Of a stretch of DNA of 64,000 bases, positions 1-11,508 are shown in pieces; position 1 is the stretch's first letter; each line of letters starts with the position of its first letter. The notes beneath the pieces were generated by a model. It did not search any database and was not told where the DNA came from. It worked only from the letters and a program-made list of their open reading frames with translations. This DNA is from Dryas octopetala (Eukaryota > Streptophyta > Magnoliopsida > Rosales > Rosaceae), in NCBI GenBank assembly GCA_963921425.1, contig OY992834.1, forward strand, positions 1,736,001-1,800,000, written 5' to 3'. Both the position numbers and the translations under genes were made by a program.

Positions 1-292
1 AAAACTTAGGATTAGCATTTAACAACTTTCAATTTTCTAAACCTCAATCAACCCACAATAAGTACAGATGATTGGTATGACCTTTTAAAAGTTACAAGCA
101 TAGACATGACTTAACACCTCTTCTAGAAAGTATTTAGGTGAAATCAACAATCAAAAAGTTACATGATTGTGAAGTTGGAATTACAGCCCAAAAACTTCAA
201 ATAAAACCTTTATAGTTTATAACATAAATAGGTGCTCAGAAACACTAAACACTAGTATAGTATTGTGGGCTTGTGTAGAGCATCGTACTCAC

Positions 293-665
293 CCTTTGCG
301 CAAGTACGCTTTGTACAATGAAGGGTCCAACTCAATTGCCTTGTTTGCATCCGAAACAGCCTCTGAAATAGCAAAACCCCACAATAAGGAATTAATTAAA
401 GAAACCATATTTAATCCATTGAATTCTTTTGTTTCAATTTTTCTTTGAAACCAAACAAGAAAGCAAAAAAAGGGTAGCCAAGAAACTGCAAGAGAAAGAG
501 GGTACCAAAAGAATTTTTGGATTTGATGTTGGCCTGGGCACGGTCGGAGTAAAGCTCAGCGTTGTTGGGGTTGAGAGCGATGGCCTGGGTGTAGAGGTCG
601 ACGGCCAATTCGAAGTGGTCGTCGATGAACGCCTCCTTGGCCCTCCTTTCGAGATCGGAAGCCAT
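293..665 (-). CDS. SGT1: SGT1 co-chaperone, 5' part (partial, off left edge)
   Basis: Two N-terminal coding exons of a SGT1 homologue are visible. Exon 1 (506-665) starts at the ATG complementary to 663-665 and reads MASDLERRAKEAFIDDHFEL. Exon 2 (293-362) continues in phase as EAVSDANKAIELDPSLYKAY, and both junctions are GT-AG. Together they encode the start of the TPR domain. In plants SGT1 works with HSP90 and RAR1 to stabilise NLR immune receptors and with SCF ubiquitin ligases in cytosol and nucleus. The later TPR, CS and SGS exons must lie beyond the left edge; I see no further exon in 1-292, which is intron. An upstream in-frame extension is rejected because it is (CT)n-derived leader. 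The assignment rests on the TPR sequence alone, so another TPR co-chaperone is possible but unlikely. Confidence 0.85.
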
Positions 666-730
666 GGCGATAACCGTGAGAGTCTGAGTCTGAGAGTAGG
701 GAGATATCTGCAAAGGGTCTAGAAAAAGTA

Positions 731-777
<47 letters not shown>
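731..777. repeat. (GA)n microsatellite in SGT1 5' leader
   Basis: An almost perfect GA run about 47 bp long lies 66 bp upstream of the SGT1 ATG. It is CT-rich on the transcribed strand. CT runs near transcription starts are common in plant promoters and leaders. Confidence 0.9.
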
Positions 778-781
<4 letters not shown>

Positions 782-836
782 AGAATTGAGATTGACTGAC
801 TTGAGAGGTGGCAATAGAGAGTATATATTCACTCAC

Positions 837-2453
837 TAATTAGAGAGAATGGGAAAGACTTCTCAGAGTCTACGAAATACAAAATAGTTTTGGAAATTAC
901 TTGGAAGTTGGAACTTTAGTAAAGTTTTTCATAAAAAATAAAATAAACTTTATGAAATCTATAAATTATAATAATCAATTGTAATTTTTGCCCTTTTGTT
1001 TTATGTTCACACTAGATCGGGGGAATTCAATAGAGCGACTCGCTAATTCCAACAACACATTTTTTGTAAATTTTCCTTTATTTTGATCAGATTCTAGAAT
1101 TTTCCTTTATTTCACACACTTTTTATTCTTCACCTTTGTGAATTTAGATTAACAATTAAAGGTTAAGAACGTCATTTCACTACCTTTTAGAAATTTTGTT
1201 AATTATGGACAATTATTGTCCGGGTTAATTATGGACACAATCTTATGGTTAATTATGGACATTTTGTAAATATATGATATTTATATATTTGGGTGATTTT
1301 TTTTGGGTACTAAAACAAACAATTTCGTTACCTTGCTTGGCTAGAAAGTATATTTGCAAAACCTAAGAGAAGGCAAGTTCTTATCCTTTTCTTTCGATTC
1401 TAATATTTATACTTTTATATATTCTGAAGGTGTGATACTATGAGTCTACGAGACTATGACTAGATGGCAATTCACCAAGAACATATGAAGACTTCTAGAT
1501 ATAGCATTGTGGGAATTTCCATGACATTGATACAAATCATACAATGATATATAGCATTGCCATAAACCATAAACAAATAAACCTTCCACATAACATTAAT
1601 TCGGCAAATATCCGTGGTTGTTGACGTTGACCAGCACACCAAGTAATACTTCTTCAGTTCTTCACTTCTTCCCATTCCCTTAAAAAAAAAAGTATCTTCT
1701 ATTTAGACGGAAGTCCATGGGCAAATTGGGAAATTCATTTGGTCCGGTGTGCATTGCATTATTGATTATGAGTTCAACATCTATTAGGCTCCCAATTTTG
1801 GGTTTTAGAAAGATCTTCTTAGAAACCCAAAGGGCAAGGCAGAGCCCAATACATTAAGGGCAGAGGCCCGAAAAGGGACCCGACAAAGCGACAACAAACG
1901 AAGCCCACAACGAGCCCTGAAAAGAAACAATGTTCGGTCTCATATTAGTGTATTACCACCTAGAAAAAAAAAAAATTGAATTGCATTGCATTGCCTTATC
2001 AGATTTTTAATTTGTGCATTACCACCTAGAAAAAAACGTGTGCAGCCCACGTCTAACTTCACCCACTACTTCGTCAACTTCACGTCTAATTTGTTTTGCA
2101 ACTACATGAACCAACTCTGGTCGCTCCTTATGTTCATCCACATCTTAGAAATAGTGGAACGAAGTTAGAGGTAGACCTCATATTGCAATAAATTAAAATT
2201 AAGGTGACAATGTGAGATGAGTCTCAATAGTTTGAATTGGGGGCATAGGTGTAAATTTCTCTTCTTTGTTTGGTCGGAGAAAAGAAAACAAAGTTCACTG
2301 ACCATAATAATGAACAAAGATGTTCACCAAGACCGGTTGGAAACTTGGACTTGCTTCACTCACCAAACTAACCGTTGGGAACTCGGACTTGCTTCACTTA
2401 CCAAAGCAACGCTTTGACACCCTTCCTCAACTGAACTACATGTAAAGGTTTTG
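837..2453. other. Intergenic region between SGT1 and the PPR gene
   Basis: No supported gene. It holds the upstream side of SGT1 and the leader of the PPR gene. TTAATTATGGAC occurs three times near 1199, 1225 and 1249. ATTACCACCTAGAAAAAA occurs twice, 66 bp apart (1952 and 2018). Short reading frames here lack family features. Confidence 0.6.
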
Positions 2454-5120
2454 ATGTCTCTGGCAAACGTTACCAAGTTCATTACTAACATAAATGAAGT
2501 ATACTGTTTCAAAGACATTTGCTTTCGGGTTCTTTCAGTATGCAACTCACAGTCCCTGAGAGAGGGTGTCTGTGTTCACACCCCAATTATCAAACTGGGT
2601 CTTCAAGATGACCTCTACTTGAGCAACAATTTGCTGTCCCTCTACGCCAAATGCTTTGGAGTTGAACAAGCACACCACTTCTTTGATGAAATGCCTTACA
2701 GGGATGTTGTATCATGGACTGGGATACTCTCTGCTTATGTTAGGACTGGATACCATGATAAGGCACTTGAATTGTTCGATTCGATGATAGTTTCTGGGCA
2801 GTGCCCCAATGAGTTTACACTCTCAACTGTTCTAAGGGCATGCTCTTCTTTGGGAGAATTTGATCATGGGACTCGTATTCACACATATGTGATAAAGCTT
2901 GGGTTTGAGTCAAACCAATTTCTTTGCAATACTATGATTGATTTGTATGCCAAATGTGGTTGCACTGAAGAGGCTTGTAAGATATTTAGAGATATGGACA
3001 GGGGTGACACTATTTCTTATACTACAATCATCTCTTCATTAGTCCAAGCTCAGAAATGGAGTCAGGTTCTAGGCCTCTACAAGGATATGATATATGATGG
3101 GGTTCCTCCAAATGAGTTCACTTTTGTCAAACTTTTAGCAGCATCCTGTTTTCTTGGGTTGAAATATGGGAAATTACTTCATGCCCATTTGATAATTTTG
3201 GGAATGAGGCTGAGATTGGTCTTGAAGACAGCCCTCGTTAATATGTACTCAAAATGCCAGAAGATGGAAGATGCTATCAAGGTATCAAATCAAACACCTT
3301 ATTACGATGTGTTTTTGTGGACCTCTATCATTTCTGGCTTCACACAAAGTTTGAGAGTCACTGAGGCTATTGCTGCATTGCATGAGATGGAGGTCTCTGG
3401 AATTGTACCAAATAATTTCACATACTCTGGTATACTGAAGGCTTGCTCAGCAATTTTATCATTGGAATTGGGAAAACAGATCCATTCACGGGTGATCAAG
3501 ACTGGCTTGGAGGATGATACTTGTGCTGGAGGTGCACTAGTCGATATGTACATGAAATGTTCCGGCGTCATAGAAGATGCCTTGAGAGTGTTTAGGGGGA
3601 TAACCTTACCGAGTGTCATTACTTGGTCTTCTTTGATTGCTGGTTTTGCGGAACATGGTTTTGAACAAAATTCTTTTCAGTCATATGCGGAGATGCGAGC
3701 AGTAGGAGTTCAGCCAAATTCCTTTACTCTCTCTAGCCTTCTTCGTGCTTGCAGTACAGTTAAATCTCATAGTCAAACAATAAAACTCCATGGACATATA
3801 ATCAAAAGTAAAGCTGACAGTGATATAGTTGTTGGGAATGCTCTTGTGGATGCCTATGCTGCATTGGAGATGGTGGATGATGCGTGGCATGTGATTAAGA
3901 CGATGAACCATAGAGATGCTATCACATACACAGGTTTAGCCACAAGAATGAATCAGCTAGGTCGGTATGAAATGGCACTGGATGTCATCACTCACATGTA
4001 CACTGATGATGTTAGGATGGATGGGTTTAGCCTGGCAAGCTTCTTATCTGCGTCGGCTGGCTTAGGAACAATGGACACTGGGAAGCAACTTCATTGCTAT
4101 TCTGTCAAAGCCGGTTTAGGCAGCGGGATATCAGTTTCAAATGCATTAGTTGACTTGTATGGGAAATGTGGATGCATAGATGATGCATACAAAGCTTTTG
4201 GGGAGGTTTCTGGGCCAGATGTTGTATCATGGAATGGATTAATATCTGGGTTGGCATCAAATGGATACATTTCCTTTGCTCTCTCTGCTTTTGACGACAT
4301 GAGGTTGGCAGGATTTAAACCTGATTCCATTACATTCCTGTCAGTGCTTTTTGCTTGCAGCCGTGGTGGTTTGGTTGTACTAGGTCTTGAGTATTTTCAG
4401 TCAATGAGAGAAAAGTATGGTATAGCCCCACAACTAGATCACTATTCCAGTTTAGTTGATCTCCTTGGCCGAGCCGGCCGACTAGAGGATGCCATGGAAG
4501 TGATCATGACCATGCCTTTCAAGCCAGATGCCTTAGTTTATAAGACATTATTGGTTGCTTGCAAATTACATAGAAACATTGCTCTGGGGGAATATTTGGC
4601 AAGGCGAGGTATTGAACTTGACCCATCTGATGCAGCCTTTTATGTGCTGCTTGCAAATTTGTATGATGACTGTGGTCAGCAAGATTTGGCCAAGAGTACA
4701 AGGAGGCTGATGGGAGAGAGAGGATTAAAGAAAAATCCTGGGCAGTGCTGGATGGAGATAAGGAACAAGGTTCATCTCTTCAATGCAGGAGATAGATCAC
4801 ATCCACAGATGAACGAAATCCATGAAAAAGTAGAATCGCTTATTGTGGAGTTGAAGAACCGAGGACACTTGTGCCAAGAGTATGAAGCTTCGTCTTATCA
4901 TAGTGAGAAGTTGGCTGTTGCATTTGGTCTTCTCAAAACACCATCCATCGCTTCCATTCGCATATCTAAGAATATGCGTATATGCAGTGAATGCCATGAC
5001 TTTATAATGCTCGTAACTCAATTTGTTGATAGGGAGATAATTGTGAGGGATGGGAACCGAGTGCATATCTTCAAGAAGGGTGAGTGCTCGTGTAGGGCTG
5101 CAGGAGGAAACATTTCATAA
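2454..5120 (+). CDS. DYW-class pentatricopeptide repeat protein (At5g52850-like)
   Basis: An intronless 888-codon gene starting at ATG 2454; the TTG three bases earlier is not a start. The protein is a long run of PLS-type PPR motifs (for example DVVSWTGILSAYVRTGYHDK), then E/E+ motifs and a DYW-type deaminase-like region. HSE lies at residues 816-818 and C-SE-C at 844-847, which fits the zinc-binding HxE...CxxC signature. Such proteins bind organellar RNA and guide or perform C-to-U editing in plastids or mitochondria. The stretch before the HSE box is short for the class. The C-terminus reads CSCRAAGGNIS instead of ending in the usual DYW. Length and neighbour order match Arabidopsis At5g52850 as I recall it. 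The RNA target cannot be inferred. Confidence 0.93.
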   Translation: MSLANVTKFITNINEVYCFKDICFRVLSVCNSQSLREGVCVHTPIIKLGLQDDLYLSNNLLSLYAKCFGVEQAHHFFDEMPYRDVVSWTGILSAYVRTGYHDKALELFDSMIVSGQCPNEFTLSTVLRACSSLGEFDHGTRIHTYVIKLGFESNQFLCNTMIDLYAKCGCTEEACKIFRDMDRGDTISYTTIISSLVQAQKWSQVLGLYKDMIYDGVPPNEFTFVKLLAASCFLGLKYGKLLHAHLIILGMRLRLVLKTALVNMYSKCQKMEDAIKVSNQTPYYDVFLWTSIISGFTQSLRVTEAIAALHEMEVSGIVPNNFTYSGILKACSAILSLELGKQIHSRVIKTGLEDDTCAGGALVDMYMKCSGVIEDALRVFRGITLPSVITWSSLIAGFAEHGFEQNSFQSYAEMRAVGVQPNSFTLSSLLRACSTVKSHSQTIKLHGHIIKSKADSDIVVGNALVDAYAALEMVDDAWHVIKTMNHRDAITYTGLATRMNQLGRYEMALDVITHMYTDDVRMDGFSLASFLSASAGLGTMDTGKQLHCYSVKAGLGSGISVSNALVDLYGKCGCIDDAYKAFGEVSGPDVVSWNGLISGLASNGYISFALSAFDDMRLAGFKPDSITFLSVLFACSRGGLVVLGLEYFQSMREKYGIAPQLDHYSSLVDLLGRAGRLEDAMEVIMTMPFKPDALVYKTLLVACKLHRNIALGEYLARRGIELDPSDAAFYVLLANLYDDCGQQDLAKSTRRLMGERGLKKNPGQCWMEIRNKVHLFNAGDRSHPQMNEIHEKVESLIVELKNRGHLCQEYEASSYHSEKLAVAFGLLKTPSIASIRISKNMRICSECHDFIMLVTQFVDREIIVRDGNRVHIFKKGECSCRAAGGNIS

Positions 5121-5749
5121 ATTGATCTGTCATAATTAAGGCCGATTGCATTCGATCATCATAGATTGAGTGTTTTTTCAATTAAGTTCCTGAATTTGGC
5201 CTCCCAAATCAGCCGTTTTCAATTTGAAGGGTTAATTATGCAGAAACCCCATCGTACAGAGTTTTTTGAGCTGAATCTAATTTGAGTCATATTTGTTTTT
5301 TTGCATTCTCTTTATAAACTGAAAAGTAAGAATCAGAATGCTACATTAAAGAGTCTCATTCATTCATAACTAAGCAAAAGTGTGATCCAAATCAGGAACC
5401 AACAAATTCTGCATAGCAATTAAACTACAGTTGCATGTTTATTGAAAGAGCAGCTTTTGTTTGTGCCATCTGCACATTCCAAGTTCCTACAAGACACTAA
5501 GAGCCAGCGTTCTGCTACTACATTTCTCATTTTCAATGGGAATCAAGTGCGGAAATTAAGAAAATAACATAGATACTGAACCACCACTCAAAATGTGGAT
5601 TATTAAAAATCCAAGCCTCTTCATAATTAAAACCTATACAGTCTAGCAAACAGGCGTGCTGTAATCAAAGATAAACATGAGAATTCTAGAAAAAGATTTA
5701 AATTCAAATTTGGAATCCAAAGTCCCTCCCAGCACATGCCAGCAGACCG
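5121..5749. other. Convergent 3' flanks of the PPR and NDUFA5 genes
   Basis: No gene. The region holds the 3' untranslated ends of two convergent genes and AT-rich spacer. Confidence 0.6.
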
Positions 5750-7724
5750 TTACTCCTTCAATTCTGACTCGATGGAGGGGGCTTTAGTTGCATCCAACTT
5801 TGTTTGATTTGAAGTAAGAGACTCTAGCGCCCTGTGGAACTCTTCAGGAAGAGGACCGGGTCGGTGCAGAGGAACATGTTTGGGAACTGGAGCATCATTC
5901 TCGATCACCTCACATTCATAATCGTCAGGAACACCCCATGGATCCCACTCTGCAATATAACTCAATACAGAATGCACACCCATTACAAACTATCCATCTC
6001 ATTTAGTATCTCGATTGAAGGTAAAAAATTCAAGGAAAGCATTTCTGATACTTTAATGAGACTTTGATATATAATCTACTACAACAGTTTGGCTCAAATG
6101 AGCACTTCATTATAAAAGCAAGATTAGAAATATACATCTAGACAGCAAAAGATATTGGTTCCAACATTAGAACAATGAAGCACGAAGACAGTAGAACTGA
6201 GGAATGCCATATTATCAAAGAGATTACAGTGGTTAGTCAACAACATAGTTCATACAAATAAAGAATTCTATTTTGGCCACTGAATGAGAGTTTGAAGAAA
6301 ATATCATTCGAGTGAAGAAAATAGCATTTCCTTATTGAGTGTCCACTTGAGTTGACAATCAATCATATCCCTAATTGAAAAAACTTTATTTTTTTTATAA
6401 GATTAATTGCAAAAACTTTATGGACAGTCAACAAAGTGCTATTGAAGCTTATTGTGTGTTCCACATGCCTAACATAAATTATTTTTAGGAAAAGATAGTG
6501 AAAATTAATTGGATAACTAGAAATAAATAATTGTCACAACATGTTGACTATAGGGGATAGCTAGCTCAAATGTAAATATCCCTTCCACCACATTGACCAA
6601 CTCATACCACACATTAACAAACTAAGCATTCTCAAGACAACATTGGACATGTACCCAAGTATCAGTGAATCATAGTCTTAATCAAAAGAGTGAAAGCAAC
6701 ATCAAGTTGCAGCCTATATAAGCAAAAACCAAAAGTGAATGACAGAACAGAACCTGGGGTTGTATTGGAAAGAATTGTGACCATGGCCAACCAACCCAAA
6801 CTGAGAGCTGAATACATGTATGTGTGTAGTGGGTAAATATACACATAAATGCAAAGGCATCTGACGAAAAATGTTTACCTTTGGCAACGAAAGTTCGACA
6901 CTATGCTCAAGCAGAATTTCTCAAGGAAAACTAATACAAGCACTTCCTAAGTGACATATTCTCAACCATTCACATTTTCTTTGAAATTATTAAAATCAAG
7001 TGAACCCTTTTGTTTCATGATTGTAGTAAAAAAAAGCACTACCAAAACACAAATTAAGCTGAAAATTTACAATCTTTACTCTTTAGTTCTTTACTCACTT
7101 TTCCTCCATAATTTCAGCAAATAAAAATAGACAACTCAATAGCCATAAAAAAAAAAAAAAACTATACAGAGCTGGTTAAATCACCTAAAATTTCGAATTC
7201 CAATTCCCATTTTCTATTTTTCAATAACAAAATGCAACTCCAGATTTTGGGCACACCGCATCATTTGAGCTCTTTTGAGCTCAATTTCCAATTTTCCATG
7301 TTATAGGACCCATGTCAATCGCAAAACTCAGAATCAAATGACAAACACACATTTCAAAATCATTAAACAGCAAAAATAAACAACTCAAATTTAATTAAAA
7401 AATGTACGGACCGATCATCTTGCCGATGAGGGTGAGCTCGTCACGAGCCTCCTCGATGAGCTCCTCGACCTGGCCACAGCCGAGCTTCTTCTCGATCACT
7501 TCCCAGTCCTCTTCTTCATGGCAGACCTTGAGACGGTGGCGCGTGAAGCTCTCCACGGCCTTACGGTACCCTTCGTCCTCGGGAACAGCCTGGATATCCT
7601 TTAGGGTTTTGGAGTAGAGCTCGATTAAGACCTCCCTCGCATTGGGGACCACGTCCAGCCCTACAATCCCCGTCGTCTGCTTCACCCTGGCCATTAGTGG
7701 CCGTCCGATCATTCGCAGCAACAT
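5750..7724 (-). CDS. NDUFA5: NADH dehydrogenase 1 alpha subcomplex subunit 5 (B13)
   Basis: Two coding exons, 7412-7724 and 5750-5949, separated by a 1,462-bp intron. They encode 170 residues from MLLRMIGRPLMARVKQTTGI to a C-terminus ending SIESELKE, about the length of plant homologues. The junction joins phase 1 to phase 1 and gives GKMIEWDPWGVPDDYECEVI, which is conserved in the family. NDUFA5/B13 is an accessory subunit of the peripheral arm of mitochondrial complex I. The upstream in-frame extension is rejected because family members begin at the MLLR/MFLR start. The gene lies next to the DYW-PPR gene, as At5g52840 lies next to At5g52850 in Arabidopsis. I see no other gene in the intron. 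Confidence 0.95.
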
Positions 7725-8185
7725 CTTTTCGTACTCTCTCTGTGAAGCTCTGGATCGGTTCTTTCTCACAGACTCACTTCTCACTGTTAATGTTAATTGA
7801 ATTTCATATTTCTTTTTTTTTCTTTTTTTTTCAGAAAATTCAATATTCAACTCTTAATTGTCTATTATTAATAAAATTAAAAACAAATAATCTGTTTTGC
7901 GTAGGAAGGGCCGGGCAAGGTTTTAAAACTTTTAGATTTATCTTTGGTAAAGGCCCGCAATAGTCTTTGGGCCTAATCAAATGGTTGCGCTAGCCACTGG
8001 CCCAACATAAAATTGATGATAGATTTTGGGCTTGAACTTTTGAGCCCGTCAGCCACCTACCGTTATCGGAAGAGATCTAGGTTTCGTTCTTTTTTTTATT
8101 GCCCTAAAATCTACTGGGCCCCCGTTGAACCCTATAATCTTTAAGAGGCAGAAAACTCTAAAAATTAGCTAGATAGGTACTTTTA

Positions 8186-8909
8186 TGGTGTGTTTGGATT
8201 AAGTATTTTGAAATTACTAAGAAATTCACAAATGACGGAATTTAAAACGATGTGATTTAAAATTCTAGAATATGTAAATTCTCTTGTTTTGATAACATGT
8301 AAACATAATAGAGTTTAAACACGGAATTTATGGTAGTTTTAATTTTTGATACATTAATTCAAAAGAGTGATGGTGATGGTGGCAACAATAAAAATGATGT
8401 TTATGGTGAGTTGACCAAATTGATAGGGGTAATGGCCCACAAGCGGTAGGAGAAATGGTAGTGCTAAAATTGGGGTGTTGGCGGTGGCGGTGGCGGTGGT
8501 GGTGTTGGAAATGGCGGTGATGGTGGTGGCGGCGGTGACGGTGATGGTGGTGGTGGTGACGGTGATGGCGGTGGTGGCGATCTTGGTGTTGGTGTTGGTG
8601 GTGGTGGCGGCGGCGGCAGCGGGGGTGGTGGCGGGGGTGGTGGTGTTAGTGGTGGTGACGTTGGCAGCAGTGTTAACATGGTCGACACGATTTATTTTTC
8701 TTTTGTAAAAATTGAAATTTTGAAAATGACACCAATTTAAGTGGAATTTAAAGTTGGAATTTACAGTCTTCAAATCCCAAGTTTTTTTCCACCTAGAATT
8801 TACAAAATTCTGTATTTATTAACCCAAATAAGGAAATTAGAGCATGTAATTTCTTAAATGCTGAGTTTTGTTTAAATTCCGAGTTTTTTTCCTCTATCCA
8901 AACACACCA
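8186..8909. mobile_element. PIF/Harbinger-type (Tourist-like) MITE, 724 bp
   Basis: Perfect 14-bp terminal inverted repeats (TGGTGTGTTTGGAT at 8186-8199; its complement at 8896-8909) are flanked by TTA on both sides (8183-8185, 8910-8912). Arms beyond the TIR also resemble each other in inverted orientation. No transposase is present. A 3-bp TTA duplication and a GTGTTTGG-type end are typical of Harbinger MITEs. The interior has a large GGT/GGC-rich block. Confidence 0.8.
8475..8670. repeat. GGT/GGC-rich imperfect trinucleotide repeat inside the MITE
   Basis: About 200 bp of interspersed GGT, GGC and GAT triplets lies in the middle of the Harbinger-like element. The reading frames it yields are pure Pro/Thr/Ala/Val low complexity and are not genes. 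Confidence 0.85.
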
Positions 8910-9117
8910 TTAGGAATCAAATCCTAAACCGCATGGGAGCAAACCATGGGCCTAATCACTCGACTAAACCCTCTTTGGTCATTTCCCCATATTCTAAAGA
9001 TCTCATATTGATGATTTGCTTTATTTTCATTTTCTATTTTTTTTTATGTGAATATGGAGATTCAAATTTGGGACCTCTCTAGTATTTGGGAAAAAAATAA
9101 TATTAGACTAATATTTA

Positions 9118-9560
9118 GTTGTAGAGTTATCAAATGAGTCGGGTTGGCACAAACACGACACAACCAAAACAAGCATAACACGACACATGCATGAAACGGA
9201 CAATACCGACATGAGCACAAATGAGCCGAATTTTTTAACCCATAAGGCACAACACAACACGAGCACAAAATGGGTCCAAACTAGACATGACTTATTTAAC
9301 ATATATTTTTTTTTACTTTTCAATAAAAAAATTTAATTTGTCAAGTAGCAAAATATTAATATCTAATAATAATGAAAAAGTAATGAAAGTTTTCTAACTC
9401 TAAATAAAAAACAAACTTATGGGCCGATTCTTTTAAGACACGGCACAAGCACAAATGAATTGCAAGTTATGGGTTGTGCCGTACTTAAATCTTTACTATG
9501 TGGATTGGTACAAACACAACACGCTAAATAGACTAACATGAGCACAACACAAAGCAAAAA
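9118..9560 (+). repeat. Dispersed repeat, copy 1 (GGCACAAACACGACAC-type)
   Basis: A decayed repeat beginning near ATCAAATGAGTCGGGTTGGC and rich in ACACGA/GCACAAA motifs. It shares several blocks in the same order with 15480-15945: a CTTATTTA segment, a TTCAATAAAA block, an ACTTATGG...GCACAAGCACAAATG block and a TTGG-ACAAACACAACA block. The family is unassigned; no protein is encoded. Confidence 0.55.
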
Positions 9561-11508
9561 TGGGCTCAACTAAAGTGTGCAAAATAACTTTCTTTTCGAA
9601 AAAATATATGGAACTAGATCTCTCTATTAGATAGTCTGGTAAGTTTGAATGTGATTTAGTTGAAGAGAGGATAATCAATAAACAAAGACCCTTTATTTTA
9701 TTCAAACAGAATGACCTTCTACGTTTTGTTTTAGACAGGGTCACCCCAATAAAATAACCCACCAACTTGCTTCACTCTCCACCATTTAAAACCTAGTATT
9801 ATTTCTTGGATTCCCACTCAAACTATTTATAATTCACTTATGGATATTATTTTGCTCTTCCATATATAATAATATTTTCTAAATTTAGTAAAAAATAAAG
9901 TCCTGAATAAAATAGATTTGACCCACTCGTATTATGTCCAAAGTGGAAAAAAAATGTTTGACCCAAGAAGCCACCAGTTGTGTCCTTATTGTGTGAACAG
10001 ACAAAAAGAGGATCCTGTGTTTGTCTCGTGATAAAGGCGACTGAACCGGAGCCGGTCACGGTCTGACAAATTAAGCCTTGCCTTGCATGGAAACGACAAC
10101 TGTTTAACACCCACTTGATTGTCCAAAAAAATATTTAAATTTTTCCTAAATTTATTATTTAGGCAAAATTTGAATATTTTATCACTTTTATATTACTGAG
10201 TGCTAGTGTCTGTGGTTACCTGGTGCTGACCTGGCATAGTCAAACCATTTGAACAGAAAAAGCACTTAAAATCAATGCATCATCCACTTAGATTCTCTCC
10301 TATCTTAATCCTTAGGCAGAGTTCTCACTTCTCACCCCTCCTCAGAAAATATGCCTACCTACCATTTATCATCCTTGTGAAAAACATGATATCTTTGTCT
10401 TTACGGCTTTACCCAATTTGTTCATCATTATTAGTTATCATTTTTAGCTGGAAGATTAGAGATTTGAAATTGAAATTGAGTTTAGAAAAGAGGCATGAAT
10501 TATAACTAGTAATTATTAACTAATAAAAATTATTCTTTTCATAGATGTTGGTGATTCAACACATAGAGTGCATTCAAGTTGATAACTGCACTGCAATGGT
10601 AAGAATTATCAACTGGCTGGTCAACCTCAGACTACATGTGTGATCCATGCGTGATATTCCTAAGGTCATCATTAGAAGGCCGGTGAGGATTTCGATCATC
10701 TTCATATGAAAAATTTTTTTAAATCCAAAAAAAAAAAAAACTCTAATGATACATCATACAACTCGATCCATAATTAAAATTGCCAAAGATGCAATACAAA
10801 ACTCATGACAGTATTAAGGGAAACATTATTGTCGCACTCTCTTACACGTACATGTGCGTTATTAATAATTAAAGCTTTATAATTGAAAATATATTCAACG
10901 TATAATCATAATTATTATGTCGTTAAAAAATATATTTGGCGGCTTACATTCTTAATTATTACACTATTATAAGAGAATATCCAATATACGTTCTTACTAC
11001 ACTTTTATGAAAGTATATTCGGCGTGCTGCATGTATAACGGTAAGTTTTTAATATATTTCTACGCGTCCACACGCTTATGTTTAAAATAAACCATGCACG
11101 TACATACCTAAACGTAAAATTTTGAAAATATATGTAACATGATTTTTAACTATCGAATAAATCGTTAAGTTTTATTCACATAAGTGACTTTTAAGTTGAT
11201 TTATTTCATGAAAGTGAAAAATTCAATGGTTTTTTTTTTCTGTTATATATTAAGATGGTGCACTGAAACCATTAGACAAAGGAAAAAAAAATTGTAAAAC
11301 TCTATTATTCTAGTTGGAACCAGAAGAAAAGAAAATGAAATGAAAACCCTCTATGAGTGGAGAGGGAAGTGATTCTCTTACTCTTTTTGTATACGAGCTT
11401 AGAATCCCACCCCTCTACCATATGAAATAACCAAACACAGTAAATAAAAAGCCTATATTAAACCGAAGCCTATATATATATATATGCATATTCCCAACTC
11501 AGCGGCCA
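9561..11508. other. Gene-free 3' flank of the WRKY gene
   Basis: AT-rich sequence with the 3' untranslated end of the WRKY gene at its right. A short TA run lies near 11471-11485. I see no coding exon or clear mobile element. Confidence 0.55.

Noticed and set aside
2217-2417. Small upstream ORF before the PPR gene
   Set aside because: No recognisable motif, in another frame from the PPR start, and typical leader composition.
3302-5066. Antisense frames within the PPR gene
   Set aside because: Shadows of the sense frame, without family similarity.
7725-7850. N-terminal extension of NDUFA5
   Set aside because: The family starts at MLLR/MFLR. The extension is low-complexity leader and begins without an ATG.
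8464-8773. Long reading frames of Pro, Thr, Val or Ala on both strands
   Set aside because: They are translations of the GGT/GGC repeat inside a MITE and contain no domain.
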